Source of the DNA: DATJHM01 sp963777355
GTDB lineage: Bacteria; Chloroflexota; Ktedonobacteria; Ktedonobacterales; Ktedonobacteraceae
Direction of reading: 5' to 3'
Length of the DNA stretch: 64,000 nucleotides
Assembly (NCBI GenBank): GCA_963777355.1
Contig: CAVZQK010000001.1
Span: forward strand, 124,001-188,000
Positions within the stretch are counted from its first letter, which is position 1; every line of letters starts with the position of its first letter. Under the pieces are notes generated by a model. The model was not told the DNA's origin and made no database searches. It worked only from the letters and a program-made list of their open reading frames with translations. Shown in pieces: positions 1 through 8,615 of this stretch. The position numbers were made by a program, and so were the translations under genes.

Positions 1-1130
1 AACACAGAGTGCGAGCGTGAAAGCTTCGCTGTCGAGGTGTTGCTGCTGCGCGGCTTCATCAGTGGGCGGTATCCTGCATAGGTACTGATGATATCTTTCT
101 CGCTCAGGTTAATATCAAGGTATCTATTGAGATATTTCAATAAGTAGGCGACATCTTCAGAAGTGGTAGTGGGATGGTCCAGATCGCCAGTCCCGGTGTC
201 GGTTGTGCCGAAGATCACGCGGGATTCCCAGGGGACAATAAAGAGGATACGCTTATCCTCGGTCTCAGGGAGCACAATTGCGCTATCACCAATCTGAATA
301 TCGTCTTTTGAAAGGACCAGGTGGACGCCTTTGCTTGGCTCAATCTGAATCTGTGGCTCGGTACCTTCTAAAAGACTTTCTACCTGTTCTGAGAAGACGC
401 CCGCAGCGTTGATGACGTGACGAGCACGAACAGTCACGCTCTGCTTGCCCAGGGTATCGCGTACCTGAGCTCCGCATACCTGGCCATTCTCGCTCAAGAA
501 TGATTCGGCCTCACAATAATTTACAATTGTTGCCCCATATTGGGCCGCTGTACGTAACACTGCTATTGTCAACCTGGCATCATTGGTCTGAGCATCGTAG
601 TAGACAAAACCCTCTTTTAAGCCTTTTTGTACCAGATTGGGTGCTTGTTTCAAGACCTGTTCGCGGGTTAAATGGTAGTGGCGTTTGATATTGTATCGCC
701 CGGCCAATCCATCATAAAGCCAGAGTCCAATATTCAAAAGATAGTCCAGGCCAATGCCACCGGGGGTCGTAAAGGGCATCCCGACAGGATGCTTATCGCC
801 CTCATAGATTGGCAAGACAAAAGGGACGGGATCTACCAGATAGGGAGCATTTTGTAGGAGCAGTCCGCGCTCCACAAGCGCCTCGCGTACCATTGCGAAA
901 TCGAAGTTTGGCAGATAGCGAATACCGCCATGTACCAGCTTCGTTGACTTGCTGCTGGTGCCGCTGGCGAAATCAATTTTCTCGACCAGAGCGACCTTGT
1001 AGCCACGTGTTACTGCATCGAGGGCAACACCTGCTCCCGTGATGCCGCCGCCGATTATCAGTACGTCAAATTGCTGTTCTGCCAGAGTGGAAAGGTTGTT
1101 GCTGCGTGCAGCTGAAGAGAGTGGTTGCAT
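1..1130 (-). CDS. glpD: Glycerol-3-phosphate dehydrogenase GlpD, C-terminus beyond window
   Basis: Minus-strand reading frame open from an ATG at 1130 to the window edge, about 376 codons of a family usually 550-580 residues long. The enzyme oxidises sn-glycerol-3-phosphate to dihydroxyacetone phosphate at the membrane and passes electrons to quinone. Visible are the N-terminal FAD dinucleotide motif IIGGGITGAG (about residues 25-34), the DFASGTSSKSTKLVHGG segment typical of GlpA/GlpD, and FGTTDTGTGD further on. It is the last visible gene of a glpK-glpF-glpD cluster. No Shine-Dalgarno sequence is seen before the ATG, and a long inverted repeat (1143-1212) sits just upstream, so expression may depend on RNA structure. 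Family assignment is firm; quinone use is inferred from the family. Confidence 0.93.
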   Translation of the reverse strand, partial: MQPLSSAARSNNLSTLAEQQFDVLIIGGGITGAGVALDAVTRGYKVALVEKIDFASGTSSKSTKLVHGGIRYLPNFDFAMVREALVERGLLLQNAPYLVDPVPFVLPIYEGDKHPVGMPFTTPGGIGLDYLLNIGLWLYDGLAGRYNIKRHYHLTREQVLKQAPNLVQKGLKEGFVYYDAQTNDARLTIAVLRTAAQYGATIVNYCEAESFLSENGQVCGAQVRDTLGKQSVTVRARHVINAAGVFSEQVESLLEGTEPQIQIEPSKGVHLVLSKDDIQIGDSAIVLPETEDKRILFIVPWESRVIFGTTDTGTGDLDHPTTTSEDVAYLLKYLNRYLDINLSEKDIISTYAGYRPLMKPRSSNTSTAKLSRSHSV

Positions 1131-1142
1131 AGTGTGTGTGAA

Positions 1143-1212
1143 GAAGATACGCAGCCCTGAGAATTTCCAGGTTCAGAGGGAAAGCAAGCCGTTCTCAGCT
1201 CTGCGTATCTTC
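1143..1212 (-). promoter_or_regulatory. Long inverted repeat in the glpF-glpD intergenic region
   Basis: Arms 1143-1163 and 1192-1212 pair at 19 of 21 positions (GAAGATACGCAG and CTGAGAA are the paired blocks) around a 28-nt loop. On the minus strand the hairpin ends about 12 nt before the glpD ATG, followed by a CU-rich stretch rather than a clean U run. It could be a weak attenuator, a processing or stability element, or a translation control element for glpD. Confidence 0.6.
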
Positions 1213-1250
1213 ATCCTTTCGTGGATTGCTAAGCGAGCAAGTTATTGCGT

Positions 1251-2129
1251 TTAGTAATTATCAACGGCTGGCTCGCGAACGGCTTCCCCCATTGTGACCG
1301 TGTCGCCAGATTTGCCAAGATTTTTGGCTTCTATGACTTTACCAATAGTAAAGTCATAAATAAAGGCACCGGCAACACCGCCCAGGAGAGGCGCGACAAT
1401 CGGTATCCAGGTATACCATGTCAGACTGGCACCACCACTAACGATGGCCATCCAGAGACGAGGACCAAAGTCACGAGCAGGGTTGATTGCATAACCAGTA
1501 TTAAGACCAAACGAAGCACCTATTGCAAAGATCAGGAAACCGATAATCAAAGGATTGAGATTTGCCTGAACCGGCTGATTGCGTCCATCTGTAATCGCGA
1601 AGATCAATCCTACCAGCAGTGCAGTTCCCACGAACTCATCGCAGAAAGCTCCAAACACACCCACAAATGGTTTAGGGGAAGTATAGAAGACGCCACCAAC
1701 CGCGTCAGCAACGTTCTTGGCACCTGTTGCATGGACGATTGCGCCCTGATAGACGAAGTACAGGATAAGGGCGGCAATAAATGCGCCCAGGAGCTGAGAG
1801 CCCATATAGGGAAGCACCTTATTCCAGGCAAATTTGCCCCGAACCGCCAGGGCCAGAGTGACCGCTGGATTAATATGGGCACCGCTGATTGCGCCGGCTA
1901 CGTAAATACCGAGCATAACAGCAAAGCCCCAACCCAGGGTAATTATAACCCACTCGTTAGCGAAAGGTGTAGCAGCACCATTTGGACCCAGGGTATTGAA
2001 AAGAGCAAACGAGGCGACACAGCCATCGCCGAAAAGAATAAGAATCATCGTGCCCATAAATTCGGCCAGGCACTCTCCAAGTGTTCCGGCGAGCGCCGTT
2101 GGTCGGGCGGAAGCAGTTTGCGTTGCCAT
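1251..2129 (-). CDS. glpF: Glycerol uptake facilitator (aquaglyceroporin) GlpF
   Basis: A 292-residue MIP-family channel with six hydrophobic segments. The two half-helix motifs are INPAV (NPA at 87-89) and INPARD (216-220). The Asp after the second NPAR is the classical mark of glycerol facilitators as opposed to water-selective aquaporins. It should let glycerol diffuse across the cytoplasmic membrane, where GlpK traps it by phosphorylation. The ATG at 2129 has a GGAG element about 9 nt upstream on the minus strand. It lies between glpK and glpD on the same strand, 204 nt after glpK, with a hairpin in that gap. The family is longer at the N terminus here (about 20 extra polar residues) than E. 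coli GlpF. Confidence 0.92.
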   Translation of the reverse strand: MATQTASARPTALAGTLGECLAEFMGTMILILFGDGCVASFALFNTLGPNGAATPFANEWVIITLGWGFAVMLGIYVAGAISGAHINPAVTLALAVRGKFAWNKVLPYMGSQLLGAFIAALILYFVYQGAIVHATGAKNVADAVGGVFYTSPKPFVGVFGAFCDEFVGTALLVGLIFAITDGRNQPVQANLNPLIIGFLIFAIGASFGLNTGYAINPARDFGPRLWMAIVSGGASLTWYTWIPIVAPLLGGVAGAFIYDFTIGKVIEAKNLGKSGDTVTMGEAVREPAVDNY

Positions 2130-2287
2130 GAAAGATTACTCCATTTCTGAAAACTAGTGTAGACGCACCTGAATGAAGCTAAAAATGTATTCAGGATGAT
2201 CTCGTTTAAGCTATGAACCAGGATAACCAGACAACAGGTTGGGCTTCGTGATTTTCTTCTATAAAGAGGAAAAAGCAGAAAGATAAC

Positions 2288-2326
2288 GGTGGGGGCGAGG
2301 ATACACAATTTTGCTTCCTCGCCACC
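2288..2326 (-). terminator. Hairpin between glpK and glpF
   Basis: Arms 2288-2301 and 2316-2326 form a GC-rich stem (GGTGGCGAGGA with TCCTCGCC/CCACC, one bulge) directly after the glpK stop on the minus strand, followed by a U-rich but interrupted stretch. It may be a partial terminator or a 3'-end stabiliser that sets the glpK to glpF expression ratio. Confidence 0.5.
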
Positions 2327-2333
2327 GGACAAA

Positions 2334-3839
2334 CTAGGCTTTGTACCAGTTGAGCGAGCGTTCTACCGCACGTTTCCACTCTGCATAGAGTGACTCACGC
2401 TGATCTTTGCTCATCTGCGGCTCAAAAGTACGGTCAATTGCCCACTGTCTTGCCACTTCTTCCTCGCTCTGCCAGTAGCCCACTGCCAGACCTGCCAGGT
2501 AGGCCGCTCCTAGCGCGGTAGTCTCTGCAACTTTCGGACGTTGTACTGGTACACCCAGGATATCGGCCTGGAACTGCATTAAGAGATTATTGACGACGGC
2601 ACCACCATCCACACGTAACGCTTTCAAGTCAACATTGCTGTCTGCAACCATTGCTTCCAGCACATCGCGTGTCTGATAGCACATCGACTCTAGTGTTGCG
2701 CGTGCAACATGAGCGATACTAGATCCGCGTGTGAGACCAACAATTGTGCCTCGTGCGTTCGGGTCCCAATAGGGAGCACCCAGGCCCACAAAAGCTGGTA
2801 CCATGTACACACCGCCGTTATCAGGAACTTCAGCCGCCAGTGCCTCTACATCAACGCTATTTTTGATCGCACGCAGCCCATCACGGAGCCATTGGACTGC
2901 TGCGCCGGTGACAAAAATACTGCCTTCCAACGCGTAGGTGACCTTCACATCTGTTTTGTTCCCAATGCCCCAGCCCAATGTTGTGAGCAGTCCCCTCTGA
3001 GAAGGTATACCTTTGCTGCCTGTATTCATCAGCATGAAACTGCCGGTACCATACGTATTTTTCGCCATACCATCCTGGAAACAGGCCTGTCCAAAGGTTG
3101 CCGCCTGCTGGTCACCTGCATCGCCGGCCATCGTAATTGGTCCGCCGAAGAACTCTGGATCGGTCTCGCCGAAGATTCCACTGGAAGGCAGTACCTCTGG
3201 TAGCATCGAGCGCGGAATGTTGAGCTCTTTGAGGATCACATCATCCCATTCTCGATTGTAGATGTTGAAGAGCAATGTACGAGATGCGTTTGAATAATCG
3301 GTGGCATGCACACGTCCCTTAGAGAGACGCCACATTAAAAAGGTGTCTACGTTACCAAAGAGCAGTTCGCCGCGTTCGGCCTTCTCTCGTGCTCCAGCAA
3401 CGTTATCCAGAATCCACTTGACTTTCGTGCCTGAGAAATAGGCGTCTGTGACCAGGCCGGTCCGCTCACGAATCTCTTTGTCGAATCCTTTAGCTTTGAG
3501 TTCATCGCAGATCGGTACAGTGAGACGGCTTTGCCAGACGATGGCATTGAAGACCGGCTTGCCTGTGGCTTTCTCCCAGACCAGAGCTGTTTCGCGTTGA
3601 TTGGTGATTCCCAGGGCTGCGATGTCGGCGGCAGTTGCTCCGGCTTGCTTTAATGCCTCTCGCGCAACTGCGAGCTGACTGGACCAGATATCTTCTGGAT
3701 TATGCTCTACCAGGCCGGGAGAGGGATAGATCTGGGGAAACTCTTGCTGTGCTACGCTTACAATCGCTCCATCGTGATTGAAGACAATTGCGCGTGAGCT
3801 GGTTGTGCCCTGATCCAGGGCCAGCACATACTTCGCCAT
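2334..3839 (-). CDS. glpK: Glycerol kinase GlpK
   Basis: A 501-residue FGGY-family carbohydrate kinase, the usual length for GlpK. It transfers phosphate from ATP to glycerol to give sn-glycerol-3-phosphate in the cytoplasm. The N-terminal phosphate-binding motif DQGTTSSRAIVF is at residues 9-20. GITNQRET and the C-terminal ATPase-fold motif LRVDGGAVVNNLLMQFQAD are also clear. The ATG at 3839 is preceded by GAGAG on the minus strand. A 7-bp hairpin (3859-3878) lies just upstream, and a promoter plus intrinsic terminator lie further up (3902-3965), so transcription is probably controlled by GlpP-type antitermination. Its reaction product is the known GlpP effector. Confidence 0.96.
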   Translation of the reverse strand: MAKYVLALDQGTTSSRAIVFNHDGAIVSVAQQEFPQIYPSPGLVEHNPEDIWSSQLAVAREALKQAGATAADIAALGITNQRETALVWEKATGKPVFNAIVWQSRLTVPICDELKAKGFDKEIRERTGLVTDAYFSGTKVKWILDNVAGAREKAERGELLFGNVDTFLMWRLSKGRVHATDYSNASRTLLFNIYNREWDDVILKELNIPRSMLPEVLPSSGIFGETDPEFFGGPITMAGDAGDQQAATFGQACFQDGMAKNTYGTGSFMLMNTGSKGIPSQRGLLTTLGWGIGNKTDVKVTYALEGSIFVTGAAVQWLRDGLRAIKNSVDVEALAAEVPDNGGVYMVPAFVGLGAPYWDPNARGTIVGLTRGSSIAHVARATLESMCYQTRDVLEAMVADSNVDLKALRVDGGAVVNNLLMQFQADILGVPVQRPKVAETTALGAAYLAGLAVGYWQSEEEVARQWAIDRTFEPQMSKDQRESLYAEWKRAVERSLNWYKA

Positions 3840-3858
3840 GAGTCGCTCTCTTTCTGCT

Positions 3859-3878
3859 GGACGCAGCGTTTTGCGTCC
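3859..3878 (-). promoter_or_regulatory. Small hairpin next to the glpK ribosome binding site
   Basis: GGACGCA (3859-3865) pairs perfectly with TGCGTCC (3872-3878) around a 6-nt loop. It sits about 20 nt before the glpK ATG on the minus strand and has no U tract, so it is more likely a leader RNA structure than a terminator. Confidence 0.45.
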
Positions 3879-3901
3879 TACTAAACAACGATGTACCGCT
3901 C

Positions 3902-3925
3902 TAAAAAATAGGCAGCAATGCCTAT
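3902..3925 (-). terminator. Leader terminator upstream of glpK
   Basis: ATAGGCA (3908-3914) and TGCCTAT (3919-3925) form a perfect 7-bp stem with a 4-nt loop. On the minus strand it is followed at once by TTTTTTA. It lies between a candidate promoter (3937-3965) and the glpK ATG, the arrangement used for GlpP-dependent antitermination in Bacillus. It could instead terminate the upstream glpP transcript. Confidence 0.65.
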
Positions 3926-3936
3926 CAGGGGAAAAA

Positions 3937-3965
3937 AGTATAGCACTCCCTGGAAGCCGTTAAGA
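3937..3965 (-). promoter_or_regulatory. Candidate extended -10 promoter for glpK
   Basis: Minus-strand TGCTATACT gives an extended -10 (TATACT at 3937-3942). A weak -35 TCTTAA lies at 3960-3965, spacer 17. A start near 3930 would place the leader terminator within the first nucleotides of the transcript. The -35 is poor, so this rests on the extended -10 and its position. Confidence 0.4.
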
Positions 3966-4084
3966 GAAAACAGCCCCTGGTCTTACTTCCTTCTTGTCAT
4001 TCTATTTGTAATATACACCTGTTCAGTGGTAATTCTGGCCGCTTCTTTACTGCCTGAGAGAAGGTGTAATGGGATCACGCTGTG

Positions 4085-4666
4085 CTAAGACCATAATTCT
4101 GGCCGCATGACGGCCACATTGCGGGCTCCCGCGTGCAATATCGCTTGTATCTGAGCTAGATTGGTGATGAGACCCGAACCGATAAATGGTCGGGGGAAGG
4201 CTGCAAGTTGTTGTGGTGTGAGATACGGAATGACTGGAGCCGGTGCGATATCCAGCAGATCAATGCTTTCCTTATCTACCATCGCTAGCGCACTTGCTAG
4301 CCCGGAAGAATCGACTGCAAAGATCCGTTGAATTGTTTCCAGGCCAAGCTCTTTTCCTAATCCTAATGTTTTCGGATTATGAGAAATAATGCCTGTAATG
4401 CGGAAGCGCTCGGCCAAAAATTGTAGCCCGGCGGTGTCAGCCTGGATGCCATCTACGGTGTCAACATTGACATAGACCGCATAGTCGCGGCGGCTCGCTT
4501 TCTCCAATAGCGAGCTGAAGTCGAAGAGACTGCAATGGCGTAGGACAATGACCCTGGTTCCTGCCTGCTCTAACACCTGTCCAAATTGTACGCGATTCTC
4601 TACGATAGGGACTACTTTGTGTAGTACTGTAGGATCGAGCAACGAGTTGTGCATGTGCGTGATCAT
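4085..4666 (-). CDS. glpP: GlpP-type glycerol-3-phosphate-responsive antiterminator (copy 1)
   Basis: A 193-residue protein matching the GlpP family over its full length. Recognisable segments are YAVYVNVDTVDGIQAD, the SHNPKTLGLGKELGLETIQR stretch and a terminal PFIGSGLI..RPELW. GlpP binds leader mRNA when glycerol-3-phosphate is present and prevents terminator formation upstream of glp genes. Here it lies upstream of glpK in the same direction, about 245 nt away, and is divergent from a second GlpP gene. A terminator-like hairpin (4701-4750) precedes it with no gene for it to terminate, which suggests it may control its own synthesis by attenuation. Confidence 0.88.
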   Translation of the reverse strand: MITHMHNSLLDPTVLHKVVPIVENRVQFGQVLEQAGTRVIVLRHCSLFDFSSLLEKASRRDYAVYVNVDTVDGIQADTAGLQFLAERFRITGIISHNPKTLGLGKELGLETIQRIFAVDSSGLASALAMVDKESIDLLDIAPAPVIPYLTPQQLAAFPRPFIGSGLITNLAQIQAILHAGARNVAVMRPELWS

Positions 4667-5010
4667 ATGTACCCTCTTATGATCTTGCTGCCGAACTGGC
4701 TAAAAAATAACAAAGCCCTAAGCCCCCCTTGACGAGGATGCTCAGGACTTTTCATTTCACTGTCCCTGGGCGTTTTCTATTCTGCCAATGAGCTACCATT
4801 ATCTTACATGCAAAGATTTTAGTATCCTTATATCATCTTTGCTGCGATGAAAAGAGTCGATATACTCTTATCTGCATGGCCGCTATCAATTGGTATATAA
4901 TGATAATACCCACCGCGTCCAACTTTGTCAATAGCAGATCAACAGTTTCAATCGTAATCGCGGAACTCATTGGAGAGAAGCACCTGTTAGGTAGGGATGA
5001 TAGAAAAAAG
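4667..5010. other. Divergent control region between two glpP genes
   Basis: A 344-nt gap between oppositely transcribed glpP copies. It holds a minus-strand terminator hairpin near copy 1 and, toward copy 2, a TATAAT at 4896-4901 with only a weak -35. A short inverted repeat AGAGT/ACTCT lies near 4853-4868. No other gene is convincing. Confidence 0.5.
4701..4750 (-). terminator. Leader terminator upstream of glpP copy 1
   Basis: Arms 4713-4723 and 4740-4750 (AAGTCCTGAGC with GCTTAGGGCTT on the minus strand) make 11 pairs, two of them G-U. They are followed by GTTATTTTTTA. The only gene upstream on this strand side is divergent, so the hairpin can act only on the glpP leader itself. Confidence 0.6.
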
Positions 5011-5583
5011 ATGATTAAACAAGAATTTTTGCGTCTGGCCCGCCTGTATCCTGTAGCCGCAGCGATTAAGGCTCCAGAAGATGTCGAGGTCGCTCTCGCC
5101 TCTGATGTCCGCCTCCTTTTTATGTTAAAAGGCAATGCTTTCCAGTTAGCCCCTATTGTAGAGCAGGCTCATAGGCAGGGAAAAGGGATTGTGGTACATG
5201 TTGATCTGATTAGTGGTGTTGGCAAGGATCGTTCCGGGATTCAATATTTGCGCCAGATAGGTGTGGATGCGATTATTACAAGTAGAGCTCCTTTGATCGC
5301 TGCTGGTCGTGCGGAGGGGCTCACGACTATTCAGCGTCTTCTGCTGGTGGACGATAGTGCCTTTGAAAGCGGCGTGAAATCTGTCTCCCGCGCCGCGCCT
5401 GATCTGATTGAAATTTTGCCTGGTATTCTCTTCCCTGATTTCGCTACTCGTTTACAGCAGGTTCTGCCAGGTCCTTTTATCGCTGGCGGTTTTATTCATT
5501 CTTCTGCTGAGGTCGCTCGTGTTCGCGCTGCTGGTGGCATTCTGTGCAGTAGTAGCCAGTATGAGCTCTGGTCTGCCAGATAG
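5011..5583 (+). CDS. glpP: GlpP-type antiterminator paralogue (copy 2)
   Basis: A 190-residue GlpP-family protein starting at the ATG at 5011, chosen because MIKQEFLRLARLYPVAAAIK aligns with the family start, whereas an in-frame ATG at 4876 only adds unlike sequence. It shows GIVVHVDLISGVGKD, the ITSRAPLIAAGRAEGLTTIQR stretch and a C-terminal PFIAGGFI..SSSQYELW. It is clearly diverged from the divergently transcribed copy 1, so the duplication is not recent. Two antiterminators next to one glp operon suggest different RNA targets or effectors. The ribosome binding site is weak. Confidence 0.85.
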   Translation: MIKQEFLRLARLYPVAAAIKAPEDVEVALASDVRLLFMLKGNAFQLAPIVEQAHRQGKGIVVHVDLISGVGKDRSGIQYLRQIGVDAIITSRAPLIAAGRAEGLTTIQRLLLVDDSAFESGVKSVSRAAPDLIEILPGILFPDFATRLQQVLPGPFIAGGFIHSSAEVARVRAAGGILCSSSQYELWSAR

Positions 5584-5715
5584 AAGAAGTCTTCTTTATT
5601 TGCTCTTTCTTCACCAAATTGTCCTCTCTGCTACGTGTTATGTTCAGGAATTATTATTTTGTCAGCCATCATTTGCAAGATAGGCGACTTGCGACGAAAT
5701 GGTGGTAGGTGAGCT

Positions 5716-5859
5716 GGAGACGGGCAAGCCGATCTGCCCTACGAGATTGTTGTGGGGGGAGATGGAGACGGGCAAGCCGATCTGTCGTACGAGAGTGTTG
5801 TGGGGGGAGCAGGAGACGGGCAAGCCGATCTGCCCTACGAGAGTGTTGTGGGGAAATGT
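5716..5859. repeat. 48-bp tandem repeat, three copies
   Basis: Copies start at 5716, 5764 and 5812, each beginning GGAGACGGGCAAGCCGATCT, with a few substitutions between copies. The unit is a multiple of three and can be read as a 16-residue repeat (ETGKPIC.TR.LWGE). The surrounding 73-codon frame has no good start or homologue that I recognise, so I treat it as an intergenic repeat before the FUSC gene. Confidence 0.85.
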
Positions 5860-5882
5860 GTTTATAGCGTATTTTTCTGGGG

Positions 5883-6497
5883 ATGAGGAGTATGCCTGTA
5901 AAAGAGAAGTTTCCTTTTGATATGCGGCAAAATAGACCTGTAACGGGTTCAGAACGGCGCAAAGTCAGGCGTGAAGCGTGGAACACCGTGTTGCAGACGA
6001 TCTGGCGCTCACTTGTGCGCATTGATCGTTCACAATTGACGATAGCCACAGCCTTGCGCAGTAGTTTTGGTATTTTTTTGCCGCTTGCTCTTGGGGTTGT
6101 GACTGGTCATGTGATCGAAGGGGTCTCTCTTGCTGGTGGCGCGGCTACCGTTGGTTCGGTTGGTCTGGCCTATACATACCGTGCTCGTGCTCGCACAATG
6201 CTCTTTGCCTGTATGGCTGTTGCTGTCTCGGCTCTTGTCGGCGGTCTGGTCGGTCCAAATACCTGGCTGGCGATTCTCATGATTGGCCTCTGGGGTTTTG
6301 GGGGAGGTCTCCTGGTCGCTATTAGTCCAGCGGCAACGATTATCGGGCTTGGATGCAACTACGGCTTTGATTCTTCTCTCACATTTCAATCTCAGTCCTG
6401 TCAATGCCATCGCGCAGGCCGCCCTGATGTTACTTGGTGCACTCTTTCAAACTGCCCTCGCACTGATTCCTTCTCCCTGGCTGCGCTTTGGTCCTGA
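5883..6497 (+). pseudogene. FUSC-family membrane protein, N-terminal fragment
   Basis: The first about 155 residues hold a basic cytoplasmic N terminus and five or so hydrophobic segments, ending in SPAATIIGL. After that the frame turns into non-family sequence. The rest of the protein continues in another frame from GLDATTALILL. Removing one G from GGG at 6345-6347 joins the two frames cleanly (IIGLDATTAL). So this is one gene with 5883-8140 or 8352, broken by a one-base insertion that may be a sequencing error. Start ATG 5883 or 5892 cannot be separated; a GAGGAG sits too close to the second. Confidence 0.75.
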
Positions 6498-8352
6498 GAG
6501 TGCCGCTATCTCTACCGTCTATCAAACTCTGGCAGATTTTGCCCTGAACCCGGAAGATCTTTCTACCGCTCGTCAGCTCAATAATTCCCTGGTGAAAGTT
6601 GAAGGCATTGTCAGCGATAGTCCACCCCAGAGCCGCAAAGGCCGTGTCTTGCGGAGCCTTTTCGCACATGCTGAACATATTCGCATGGAACTGATTGTGC
6701 TGGCCCAGGTTCGCCAGTGTCTGCTTACCCCAGATCAGCAAGAACACAACGATCTGGAGGAGACCTTGCAAGCACAGATGCAAGCAATCTCTGATATTCT
6801 GAGCGGTATTGCCGAACGTTGTAAACGTGTGCTTATCGTTCCCGATTCTTCTGCATCTTATCAGCAGATAGATGCCGCCATTGCTCGCTTGCGTACCCAG
6901 GAATATTTTCTCTGTGAGAGCACAACTCCCAGACAGGTTGCTATCTATTATATGGCTCTACGTAAGCATTTGCACCATGCCGAAGAGGAGGCCATGCATT
7001 GGCAGCATACGCGCCGCCGTGTCTCTCTCCTTTGGGAGATGCCCCCTCAGCCCAGATTCCAATTGCATGATCCCTTAAATACGCTGCGCTCCAATCTGAC
7101 GCTGCGCTCGACTGCCTGCCGCCATGCTATACGTCTGGCTATTGTACTGGTGCTCGCTACCGCACTCTATCGTTTCTCCCCTTTAACTCGTGGCTACTGG
7201 GTCCCGCTTACGGCCCTGTTTGTCCTGAAGCCGGATTTTCGGACCACCTTTGTCAATTCCTCAACACGTTCTATTGGTACAATTCTTGGTGCGGTTTTAA
7301 CCAGCGTCGTGGTCGTGTTGCTGCATCCCGCCTCGGATCTGCTGGCGGTGCTGGTGAGTCTAATGGCTTTTTTTGCCTTCTCCTTTTTAAACGTCAATTA
7401 CGCCCTCTTCTCGCTCTTTATCACTGCTGAGACCGTGTTGCTGCTCACCTTTGTTGATCCTCAGCCTGCGGTAGTAGTGCTCTATCGTGCGATTGATACC
7501 ACGCTGGGTGCGGCTTTTGCTCTGCTGGCCTATTCGCTCTGGCCTACGTGGGAGCGCAGTCGTGTTCATGAGAATATGGCGGCTCGTATGGAAGCGCTGC
7601 AAAAATATTTTATTGCGGTAATGGATGCTTTTATCGACTCTGCTCACTGGAATCCCGACCTGATTACACAACGCCGTCTGGCAGCCCGCCTGGCACGCTC
7701 CAATGCTGAGGCCTCGGTTGAGCGTGCCTTGAATGAACCAGTCCAGTACCGAGGAGATGCAGATGCCCTTCATGGCCTGCTTGTTGCGATGGACAGTGTG
7801 GCGAAAGGGATTCTTGCCATAGAGGCGCTGTTGTTGGATGAGAAGGGCCATAAGCCGCGCCCGGAGCTTGAAAAGTTTAAGGAAGAGGTTTGCACAGCTC
7901 TAGAAAAGTTGAGCGTTGCTATCCGTCATACCGATCTCTTTGATGTGCCTGCCAAGATAACATTGCGCAGCCTTGAGCAATACAAAAAGGCCGCTGAGGC
8001 GCGTGGAGATGATGTTACTGATCTCAATATGCTGATTTTACAGAGCGGGCGCATTGTAAATGGTATCAATGTCATGAACCGTCTGCTCTCGGTCCATTCG
8101 GGAACGCACAGGCCACGCCCCTGCTGTTACCGTCAGGTGAGAGCGAGAGATTTCTCGCCCTCACACAAAAAACTACTTTTTCTCAACCAGGTCTGTCGGA
8201 ATAACATTAAATTCCATTGTACGGGCAATCGTGCAGATCTGTGGGTCCGCGCTGACAATAGAGATCTCCTGTTTCAACTCACGGGCGTAATTTTTCAACA
8301 GTTTCCAGGCGACGTACCCTTTCAGATTGGTCCCTTTGAAAAGAACAAGTGA
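6345..8352 (+). pseudogene. FUSC-family membrane protein, C-terminal fragment
   Basis: This frame carries a long soluble helical middle region and a second membrane block containing TRGYWVPLTALFVLKPDF, the signature of FUSC (fusaric acid resistance-like) proteins. These inner-membrane proteins are linked to export of aromatic acids, but the substrate here is unknown. The frame as read stops at 8352, overlapping the antisense gene at 8173-8460. The last 85 residues do not look like family sequence. A one-base shift in GGG at 8100-8102 would end the protein at 8140, just before a hairpin, which is the more natural end. Confidence 0.75.
8139..8162. terminator. Hairpin between FUSC gene and convergent small gene
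   Basis: GAGCGAGA pairs with TTTCTCGCCCTC-type sequence across a 3-4 nt loop. It lies between the likely true end of the FUSC gene and the end of the minus-strand gene at 8173, so it could serve both. The U tract is weak. Confidence 0.4.
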
Positions 8353-8460
8353 GATGTTTTGAGCTGGTGCGGTACTCAGGCGCTCACGAACTGCTGTAAT
8401 ATTCTCATCGCGGCCAATGTACAGAATAATTCCCTGGTCCAGTCTCTCTTGTGTCATCAT
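8173..8460 (-). CDS. Conserved small protein of unknown function
   Basis: A 95-residue protein with an alternating beta/alpha pattern: GIILYIGRDENITAVRERL, then SLVLFKGTNLKGYVAWKLL, then ISIVSADPQICTIARTMEF. The layout (a strand, a helix, a second strand ending in a basic helix, and a third strand with SxDP) recalls a small Rossmann-like domain seen in other Chloroflexota and actinobacterial hypothetical proteins. No catalytic residues are recognised. It is convergent with the FUSC gene and transcribed away from clpE's terminator. No function is proposed. Confidence 0.65.
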   Translation of the reverse strand: MMTQERLDQGIILYIGRDENITAVRERLSTAPAQNISLVLFKGTNLKGYVAWKLLKNYARELKQEISIVSADPQICTIARTMEFNVIPTDLVEKK

Positions 8461-8550
8461 GGCATTTTCCCCCAGCAGTTTCTCTGCTTTTTACTGTTTC
8501 CGACCTTCACACCTATCTATTCTTTATCAACGTACGAAAAGCGGTAAAAT

Positions 8551-8590
8551 AAAATCCCCTCCGGTGATATTCGTCACCGGAGGGGATTTT
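8551..8590 (-). terminator. Strong intrinsic terminator of clpE
   Basis: A perfect 17-bp stem (8551-8567 with 8574-8590, core ATCCCCTCCGGTGA) with a 6-nt loop. On the minus strand it runs into TTTTATTTTA. It lies 26 nt after the clpE stop. Confidence 0.85.
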
Positions 8591-8615
8591 GCTTGCTTGA
8601 TTTAGGGTACCAGAT

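Noticed and set aside
1245..2150. A 301-codon plus-strand frame opposite glpF
   Set aside because: It is the antisense shadow of a clear MIP channel gene and has no family character, ribosome binding site or hydrophobic pattern of its own.
5716..5859. CRISPR array
   Set aside because: The 48-bp units are directly tandem with no unique spacers; the same holds for the 39-bp repeats at 58644. No cas genes are present.
5699..5920. A 73-codon frame across the 48-bp repeats
   Set aside because: Periodicity in three explains the open frame; no ribosome binding site and no recognisable domain.
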